Assembly (NCBI GenBank): GCA_027035575.1
Contig: JALVUQ010000033.1
Span: 1 to 57,386, forward strand
From: Desulfurellales bacterium
GTDB lineage: Bacteria > Campylobacterota_A > Desulfurellia > Desulfurellales > Hippeaceae
Direction of reading: 5' to 3'
DNA: 57,386 nucleotides
In this document: positions 51,984 through 57,386 of the stretch, piece after piece
Layout: each line of letters starts with the position of its first letter
Numbering within the stretch: the first letter of the stretch is position 1
Position numbers and translations under genes: made by a program
The notes under the pieces: model-generated
The model's input: only the letters and a program-made list of their open reading frames with translations
What the model was told of the DNA's origin: nothing
Database searches by the model: none

Positions 51984-51999
51984 AGCAAATTTCATTCCC
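51984..51999 (-). promoter_or_regulatory. Sigma-54 promoter of flgH-flgI-flgJ
   Basis: On the minus strand GGGAATGAAATTTGCT against TGGCAYR-N4-TTGCW: GG and GC have correct spacing, TTGCT is exact, and mismatches are the first T and the C after GG. The same GGAATR form occurs at glnA. The start point near 51973 gives a leader of 30 nt. Confidence 0.75.
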
Positions 52000-52081
52000 A
52001 ATTGTGTTAGTTTGTCCTTATACGTATATAAAACTCCCTATGAACAATAAATTTGATAATAGTGTTGTTTTTTTAGTAAAC

Positions 52082-52104
52082 GGCACAAACTCTGCTTTTG
52101 TGCC
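52082..52104 (-). terminator. Hairpin after the WSC-domain gene
   Basis: GGCACAAA and TTTGTGCC form a perfect 8-bp stem with a 7-nt loop, about 30 bases after the stop of the exported-protein gene. The T-run after it is poor on either strand, so it may be a weak terminator or an RNA end protector. Confidence 0.5.
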
Positions 52105-52132
52105 TATAAAAAATTGACACGCCAAATATTAA

Positions 52133-54067
52133 TTATCTAACTTTGAAAGAAACTACATCCATTTCCTTACCGTTTAGCGTTATTCTTACTCTGTATATTC
52201 CCGCTGGCCAGTCCCTATCGCTCTCAATTCTAAAATTGACATATTTGTCTTTTTTAGATGTCTTATTAACAAAAATGGTTTTTGCTCCTATCGGGTAATC
52301 TTTGTTTGGCATAACATAAAACCATTCAGCCTTTATTTTGCTGCCCTTTGGCAGCATATAAACCGAACAGGTCAAGTTTATGTAGTGTTTTTTAGAATTT
52401 AGATATTTAGGGAATCGGAATGATATGTAATCTTGTTTGTTTTGATATGCGGCACATTTGTCTATACTGTAGCTTACCGATTGGTTATTGTTTGCGCTTC
52501 TACAGTTAGCATACGCGTTTCTTGCAGAATCATACTCTATTTTTGCCCTCCTTGCCTCAGGCGTATTGCCTTTGCCCTTACTTATTATGTTGGTCAGCTT
52601 GTTGTATGCCCTTACAAACCTTCTGTAGGCATCTTTGCAGTTAAGTTTTTTATTGACGTTTGGCTGTGTATATATTTGTTTATGTTTTTTTGGCGGAATT
52701 ACAAATCTTCTGCCCGTACAGGTTATATACTTAAACCCGTCACAAAAGCTTTGATTGCATATTTTGCCGCTGCCTATCACATAAGTGGGTGATTTTGCGC
52801 CAATGTCGTAATCCTCTTCAAAGGCTATTGCCCTTGTGAATCTCATCTTCCTGCAAAACGCGTCGGCAGCACCCTGCCCGCAATCTTGCGCCCAAAGTCT
52901 GCACCAATCCAATCTATAGCCGTTTATCGTCGGGTATCTAAATGTTTTTGTGTTATTTGAAGATATATGTTTTATACCTGATATACAGCAGCTTTTTCTA
53001 ACTTGATTGGGTATAGAACCTTTTAGCCAGCATCTTGCCTGCGGCCCTTGAATTGTGTATGGCTTTACGTATGTCCACGCCCTACATTTCGGGTCTTTTT
53101 TGCAGGCATTTTGGCAAAGCCTGTAATCCGGATAAGGTAAATTGAAGCTTTTGTAATCCAGACCGGGCCTATCTGTATTGACCTCAACTCCACTGCCATA
53201 GTTAACTTTTTGTATGTTTAGGCGCGCAACATCATATATGCCGTTTGCCCAACTACCGCCGCATATTTTTGATTTATCACCGCTGCAGTGCATATTGCAG
53301 TTTGCAGCCCGCCCGTATTTTCCATACCTGTTTCCGCAAAAGCAGTATCCGCTGTACTGCACACCTGCATATCTATAGCCCCTTCTTGCGCATTCCCTCA
53401 TGCACAAACTCGGTGTCATTCTATCACTTCCAAAACCAAAGGCAGCCAAATCCCTGCCCCTTAGACCGAACGGGTCGCCCTGGTCTTTGAAGCAACCTAA
53501 GTATATATAGCTGTTTTTTGGTTTGTATGAGCTGCTGTTTTGGTTATTATTGAGAAAATTTTCTCCGCTTTCGGCTGTGTTATAAACGGTTTTGTTATTT
53601 TGCGCATATCTTTTTATGTATAGAGATTTCAAAAGTATGTCATAGTCAGCCCGACTTAATATCTTTGCTATTTTCCACCTGCCGTAGTGATTTTTCTCAA
53701 GTAAAAATACAACTTCAGAGGCGCTGTTGTACGTTTTATGTGTAGCAATACCCGTAATCACGGATTTTGTATAAATATCAACTATTGCACGATTGCCAAA
53801 TATATTCATTCTTTTTATTTTTATGTTTATAAAACGCTGATTTAGAGATTTAAACACCAAAGAGTAAATTTCATACTCCTTTTTGCCAAAAGTTGTAAAA
53901 TGCACCTTTATCCAGTTGATATCTTTTCTTTGTACCGCTTTGAAGTAATTTGAAATTAAACCGCCTACTCCATTATTTAAACCGTTTGTTAAGGCTAAGC
54001 TGCGGTTTAACAGAAAGAAATTTAAAAAACATAATACCAATATTAAATACACAATTTTTCTTCTCAT
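52133..54067 (-). CDS. Exported protein with NTF2-like, WSC and PAN/Apple-like domains
   Basis: A 644-residue protein with a signal peptide (residues 1-26). Residues 32-150 look like an NTF2/SnoaL-type fold. A WSC domain covers 188-280, with eight cysteines (192, 222, 226, 242, 244, 257, 261, 269). WSC is a carbohydrate-linked domain best known from fungi and animals. A PAN/Apple-like domain follows at about 293-366 (cysteines 318, 322, 328, 346, 360, 361; KCRAWTYV and GPQARCWLK). A third Cys-rich unit at 385-451 has DWCRLWAQDCGQGAADAFC. A helical part (475-525) and an Ig-like end (545-644) complete it. The start is right at the stop of the previous gene (TAAATG). It is probably a surface or periplasmic binding protein. 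Confidence 0.85.
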   Translation of the reverse strand: MRRKIVYLILVLCFLNFFLLNRSLALTNGLNNGVGGLISNYFKAVQRKDINWIKVHFTTFGKKEYEIYSLVFKSLNQRFINIKIKRMNIFGNRAIVDIYTKSVITGIATHKTYNSASEVVFLLEKNHYGRWKIAKILSRADYDILLKSLYIKRYAQNNKTVYNTAESGENFLNNNQNSSSYKPKNSYIYLGCFKDQGDPFGLRGRDLAAFGFGSDRMTPSLCMRECARRGYRYAGVQYSGYCFCGNRYGKYGRAANCNMHCSGDKSKICGGSWANGIYDVARLNIQKVNYGSGVEVNTDRPGLDYKSFNLPYPDYRLCQNACKKDPKCRAWTYVKPYTIQGPQARCWLKGSIPNQVRKSCCISGIKHISSNNTKTFRYPTINGYRLDWCRLWAQDCGQGAADAFCRKMRFTRAIAFEEDYDIGAKSPTYVIGSGKICNQSFCDGFKYITCTGRRFVIPPKKHKQIYTQPNVNKKLNCKDAYRRFVRAYNKLTNIISKGKGNTPEARRAKIEYDSARNAYANCRSANNNQSVSYSIDKCAAYQNKQDYISFRFPKYLNSKKHYINLTCSVYMLPKGSKIKAEWFYVMPNKDYPIGAKTIFVNKTSKKDKYVNFRIESDRDWPAGIYRVRITLNGKEMDVVSFKVR

Positions 54068-56341
54068 TTAATCAACCTCCTTCCAGATTCTAATTCCTAC
54101 TGTCTTTATACGTGATGTTGAGTATCCGTCAGAGTCGGTTATTTTAACGGATATGGGAATGAATACTATATCTTTATAACTATCCGAAATTTTTCTGTAT
54201 TGTTTGTAAATATTATATGTCGTTTTTGCGTTTTCGTATATGGCTTTCATAAGCTCCATTTGCAGGCTTTGCCCTAAACCTGTTTCCGCCTTTTTTATTA
54301 AATCTACGACATCGTTTGTTAAAAACGCCCCTCCTACAACCCAATCGGCAGATGACACGTAATCCTTTTTTGTATTATGGAGAAAAGATAGTGTAGAATT
54401 ATAATATTCTCTTGTTCCAAAGGCTAATTTTGAGCTACCATAAACCGTTTCGTGACTTATTTTGTTCGTTATGGTTTTTGACACAAACTTTCCCTTCATT
54501 TTTCTCATCTGTTCAAACGAACTCCCCTCGTTAGCGACAATTAACACACTCATAGCAACTCTCATATTGGTTTCTAAAAAATCTTTCCAGACCTGAGGCT
54601 GTTTGTTTAAATCCATTCCGAGCTGCCCTGATGCAAAATAGAATTCAAATTCATTTCCTTTATATCCGTATTGGTGAAAAACGGTTTTATAGATTTTTCC
54701 GCCTTTTATTTTGAATCTGCCGTAGCCCATAAGCTTTATGTTGAATGTACTGCCGTCCAAATCTTTTATAAAGATTTTTGATGGTGTGGTCTGCCAATGT
54801 TCCGCATCCATGCCGCCGGGTAAAAGGAATTTTACAATCTCGGGAAACGGGCTTTTAAATTCTATGTTGAATGAGCCGACTACTCCTGAGTTTTTCATTA
54901 GGATTATTTGAGACTCAATGGGAAAGTATTTTTTTGCATCTGTTATATCATTAAGCCTGTTTTTTATAACCTTCGGAGTGAGAATATTAGCTATAGCTAT
55001 GCCTCTCGAATTTGTTCTTATCGTGTTTGTGAGTGTGGGATGCGTTATGTAGTTAACATTTTTACCATTGTGCGTGAAACTTTTATAAGATAACAGGTAA
55101 ACCTTGCTCTTTAAGGGTTTGCCGGTTGCATCCGTTAATCTAATCACCAGCTTCTGGTATCTTCCGTTTGCTATGAATTGTTTGGATAAAACTTTTACTG
55201 CAACGTGTTTTGGCTTTTCTTTTAAATACAAATTGAGACTAATAAGTGCCTTGTATCTACCTTTAGGACTTACTGGTAAGAGTTTTGCATACTTGCCTTG
55301 AGCATTGCTTGTCAAAAGATATTTCCTTCCTTTAAAATTTACTGTTATATTTGCAAAAGGTATAGGTTTGCTTTGAGATGAACTTAAAACTGCACCTTTT
55401 ATAATTACTTGTTTAATAGAGGAAACATCCACTCCTCGTTTTTTAAGTGGATAGTTCAAGTCGTAATGCGTCGCCAATGATTCAAAATCAGGGTGGCTTA
55501 CCGAAATTAAAACGTCCGTATCTACCGATTGTTCTGCTGATTCTTTCGATTTTCCCGATATGGATGGGTATAATTTATCAATCTTTTTTGAATATAGGTT
55601 TAACAGATTTTGCATTCTTCTTTTACCGTTTACGCAATTGGTTACTTTTTTCGGGCATTGATTTGATTTTTTAAACCAGCTTACTACTCCTGATACGTAA
55701 ATAAAAAAATGTCCATTTTTTATCATAGCTATAGAATAAGAAACCGATTTATTAAAAACTGTTCCATTGTAATTCTTATCAATAGTAATCTGTGTCTCCA
55801 TAATGGAGTTTTTCGTTCTTTCTTTTATAAATTTTATGATATGTGTATTGGGTTTACTAACACCTGAATCTTTCCATACTTTATCCTTGTTATATTTTTT
55901 GTAATTTTGCCACCATCCTTCAAGCACATCTCTTGCATCTTGCGGATTTTTGTAGTAATCAATCAAAACTTTAAACTCCGTTCCAATATCGCAATAGATG
56001 TATTTTTTCCTATTTCTCAAAAGTGGCAAATCTTCACTGCATCTAAAAGACTGTGACAAGAAAGCAAGGCTCTTGGATGTAGACGGTCTCAGACCGCTTT
56101 GTTTGAATGTGGGCAGTAGGTTTATTTTTGCCGCTTCTTCTTTAGTTAGAGCCAAGTTGCGCATTAACTCTTCTATTTTATCCGTAAATGTTTTTTCACC
56201 GGCAAGCTTCATTCTGTGCGGATTGCCGCCAGCAAAAGTTAAAGTTGACGAAATGAATATAGAAATCAAACCCATAAAAACAATTTTCATAAATCCCGTT
56301 TTAATCTTAGGCTGTTTAAAAATACTTGCATATGTTTTCAT
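54068..56341 (-). CDS. Large exported protein of unknown function with carboxypeptidase-regulatory-like repeat
   Basis: A 757-residue protein. A basic N-terminus and a hydrophobic stretch ending in TLTFAGG (near residue 37) form a signal peptide. The first 280 residues have two Cys pairs and no match I recognise. At about 305-360 the IKGAVLSSSQSKPIPFANITV and SNAQGKYAKLLPV segments look like a carboxypeptidase-regulatory/CNA-B beta sandwich, and a second one may follow to about 460. The C-terminal 290 residues are unrecognised; the end (VFIPISVKITDSDGYSTSR) is again beta-rich. AGGAGG lies seven bases before the first ATG, which I use; a second ATG 17 codons later would give a shorter signal peptide. 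It forms an operon with the WSC-domain gene. Confidence 0.75.
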   Translation of the reverse strand: MKTYASIFKQPKIKTGFMKIVFMGLISIFISSTLTFAGGNPHRMKLAGEKTFTDKIEELMRNLALTKEEAAKINLLPTFKQSGLRPSTSKSLAFLSQSFRCSEDLPLLRNRKKYIYCDIGTEFKVLIDYYKNPQDARDVLEGWWQNYKKYNKDKVWKDSGVSKPNTHIIKFIKERTKNSIMETQITIDKNYNGTVFNKSVSYSIAMIKNGHFFIYVSGVVSWFKKSNQCPKKVTNCVNGKRRMQNLLNLYSKKIDKLYPSISGKSKESAEQSVDTDVLISVSHPDFESLATHYDLNYPLKKRGVDVSSIKQVIIKGAVLSSSQSKPIPFANITVNFKGRKYLLTSNAQGKYAKLLPVSPKGRYKALISLNLYLKEKPKHVAVKVLSKQFIANGRYQKLVIRLTDATGKPLKSKVYLLSYKSFTHNGKNVNYITHPTLTNTIRTNSRGIAIANILTPKVIKNRLNDITDAKKYFPIESQIILMKNSGVVGSFNIEFKSPFPEIVKFLLPGGMDAEHWQTTPSKIFIKDLDGSTFNIKLMGYGRFKIKGGKIYKTVFHQYGYKGNEFEFYFASGQLGMDLNKQPQVWKDFLETNMRVAMSVLIVANEGSSFEQMRKMKGKFVSKTITNKISHETVYGSSKLAFGTREYYNSTLSFLHNTKKDYVSSADWVVGGAFLTNDVVDLIKKAETGLGQSLQMELMKAIYENAKTTYNIYKQYRKISDSYKDIVFIPISVKITDSDGYSTSRIKTVGIRIWKEVD

Positions 56342-56370
56342 AAAAAAACCTCCTTATTGTGCGAAATCTT

Positions 56371-56385
56371 GTTAATTCAATTAAC
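56371..56385. promoter_or_regulatory. Palindrome upstream of the exported-protein operon
   Basis: GTTAATT-C-AATTAAC, perfect 7-bp arms, 30 bases before the start codon. Its place between the promoter region and the AGGAGG suggests an operator. It is AT-rich, so chance is possible. Confidence 0.45.
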
Positions 56386-56646
56386 ATACTTCATTTTTAT
56401 GCCGTCAAACCAAGCAACATTTAATCCCTGATGCAGATACGGTTATAATAAAGATCTCATCAATACACCAAGAGCAATTGATATGTATAAAAAATTTTTA
56501 AAGTTCCACTTTTTTATTGCCGATTTTATATAAAATATACTTTAATTTGTCAACTAAAGTTTATTTATTATTTTTTAAGTCGGAACAGAGATATCTAACC
56601 CTAAATTTATTAATTTTGGCTTGATAAGCAGCTTTAATAACCGTAT
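56386..56646. other. AT-rich intergenic region
   Basis: About 260 bases without a gene between the exported-protein operon and the amidase, both on the minus strand. Several TATA-like stretches near 56525-56545 could be promoter elements of the operon, but none has a convincing partner box. No terminator with a clear T-run was found. Confidence 0.5.
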
Positions 56647-57386
56647 CTATTTGACTGAGGCAGTTCTATCCTTCCACGGCTTCGCCATCTCCAATTGACG
56701 GGCTAGTTTGAAAAGCAGAGACTCTTTTCCGTAGGCTGCCGTAAAATGGACGCCTATAGGTAAACCGTCTTTTGTCGTAAAAAGCGGAACACTCATAGCA
56801 GGTTGACCCGTTTGATTTGCCAGTTGAGTATAGGGCATTCTGGAAAGCTGCTTGTACGCCAGTTTTTCAATAACATCGTCCAACGATATGACTTTGCCAA
56901 GACGCAGCTTATCTATAAATCCCATCAGCAACTTTTCCGTTGACGTGGGAACAACCTCACCTATAAAAGCCGGTGGCTGCGCCATTGTGGGTGTTAGATA
57001 CAAATCGTACTCCTTGTGAAACTCACCCATTTTACGAGCCACCATATCCCACGTATGCTTTGCCCAACTTGCTTTCCATATTGGAACAATCTCCCCTATT
57101 TTTGCAAGTATCCAGGATGACATCTCTATATCCGAAGATTTTATTTTCTTGTCGAGGATTTTTTCCAAATCTTTAAGCAAAAAAGTCACCTCGCCGAACA
57201 TAGAAACAATATAGCTTTGAGCAAGCTCTTTAAAATCAATATCCGGCGTTTTCTCTTCCATATCATAACCCAACTCATCAAGCAAATCCACGGTTTTTAA
57301 AACAGCATTCCTGCAAAGAGGATGTACATCGGATGATAGCGGGTTTTCCACACTAAATGCTATTTTGAGTTTTTTGGGCGGTATAT
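56647..57386 (-). CDS. Amidase signature-family enzyme, C-terminal part (cut by window end)
   Basis: The frame is open to the last base, so the N-terminus with the Ser-Ser-Lys catalytic region is outside. About 246 residues are visible. The LTPTMAQPPAFIGE and TGQPAMSVPL segments and the end (DGLPIGVHFTAAYGKESLLFKLARQLE) match general amidases of the 6-aminohexanoate-dimer hydrolase or AmiE-signature type. This C-terminal pattern (LSRMPYTQLANQTGQPA in part) is unlike GatA, so it is not the partner of gatB. The substrate is unknown. Confidence 0.9.
   Translation of the reverse strand, partial: IPPKKLKIAFSVENPLSSDVHPLCRNAVLKTVDLLDELGYDMEEKTPDIDFKELAQSYIVSMFGEVTFLLKDLEKILDKKIKSSDIEMSSWILAKIGEIVPIWKASWAKHTWDMVARKMGEFHKEYDLYLTPTMAQPPAFIGEVVPTSTEKLLMGFIDKLRLGKVISLDDVIEKLAYKQLSRMPYTQLANQTGQPAMSVPLFTTKDGLPIGVHFTAAYGKESLLFKLARQLEMAKPWKDRTASVK

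Noticed and set aside
56647-57386. GatA subunit of the amidotransferase
   Set aside because: The C-terminal pattern is that of general amidases, and the gene is far from gatB with no gatC nearby.
1-57386. CRISPR array, tRNA or rRNA genes
   Set aside because: No regularly spaced repeats were seen, and the few intergenic gaps contain no cloverleaf-like sequence ending in CCA or rRNA-like stretch; this was by eye only.

Overview
The window is a moderately AT-rich bacterial chromosome segment of about 57 kb, densely coding, with no rRNA, no tRNA and no CRISPR that I can see. The organism has an outer membrane (Kdo synthesis, LPS export proteins, flagellar L- and P-rings), an elongated TrmB of the kind I associate with Campylobacterota, GSI-type glutamine synthetase, HD-GYP/HDOD signalling proteins and sigma-54 control of flagellar and nitrogen genes. 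My best guess is Desulfurellales (Hippea/Desulfurella-like); this is inference from gene content, not from a database match.

Layout. 1-2736 (+): end of argF, argG, trmB. 2750-4341 (-): Nramp transporter and a cupin. 4432-5700 (-): an IS3-family element whose first reading frame appears broken by single-base shifts. 5924-13028 (+): an HDOD protein with zinc ribbon and receiver-like domain, an HD-GYP protein, rimO, a site-2 protease family protein, trpS and a degenerate GGDEF protein. 28277-13060 (-): 19 closely packed genes behind one good promoter, mixing Kdo/LPS genes (kdsA, lptF/G-like, kdsD, kdsC, lptC), purine and pyrimidine genes (purM, purN, pyrC), gatB, accD, aroA, a PEP-enzyme regulator and several small proteins. 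28404-31490 (+): ACT protein, metallo-beta-lactamase-fold protein, UbiD-family decarboxylase. 31503-32909 (-): CCA-adding-type nucleotidyltransferase. 33120-34981 (+): TrpB2-type tryptophan synthase beta chain and ferritin. 35028-38125: a sigma-54 activator divergent from glnA. 38221-44408: trmO-like, LOG-like, a cation/calcium exchanger, two small minus-strand genes, vanZ-like, pdxJ, acpS, folC, pcm. 51943-44411 (-): flgH-flgI-flgJ/SLT-flgM-flgN-flgK-flgL. 56341-52133 (-): two large exported proteins, one with WSC and PAN/Apple-like domains. 56647-57386 (-): 3' part of an amidase.

How it works together. The most informative regulatory signals are three. A sigma-54 promoter lies before glnA, about 98 bp downstream of a perfect palindrome that also sits in the promoter of the divergent sigma-54 activator. 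A closely similar sigma-54 promoter lies before flgH. A sigma-28 promoter lies before flgM, and its -35 box begins with the flgJ stop codon. The flagellar cluster is thus split into an early sigma-54 part (basal-body rings and rod cap/lytic enzyme) and a late sigma-28 part (FlgM, chaperone, hook-filament junction). Several genes (mntH, trmO-like, the sigma-54 activator, the ACT protein) have a -10 box ending 6-8 nt before the start codon and no ribosome binding site, which suggests leaderless mRNAs.

Nothing here is clearly a wholly new defence or mobile system. The best candidates for new biology are the glnA/activator module, the exported two-gene operon with the eukaryote-like WSC domain, the 810-residue FlgL with a large central insertion, and the apparent use of leaderless transcripts.
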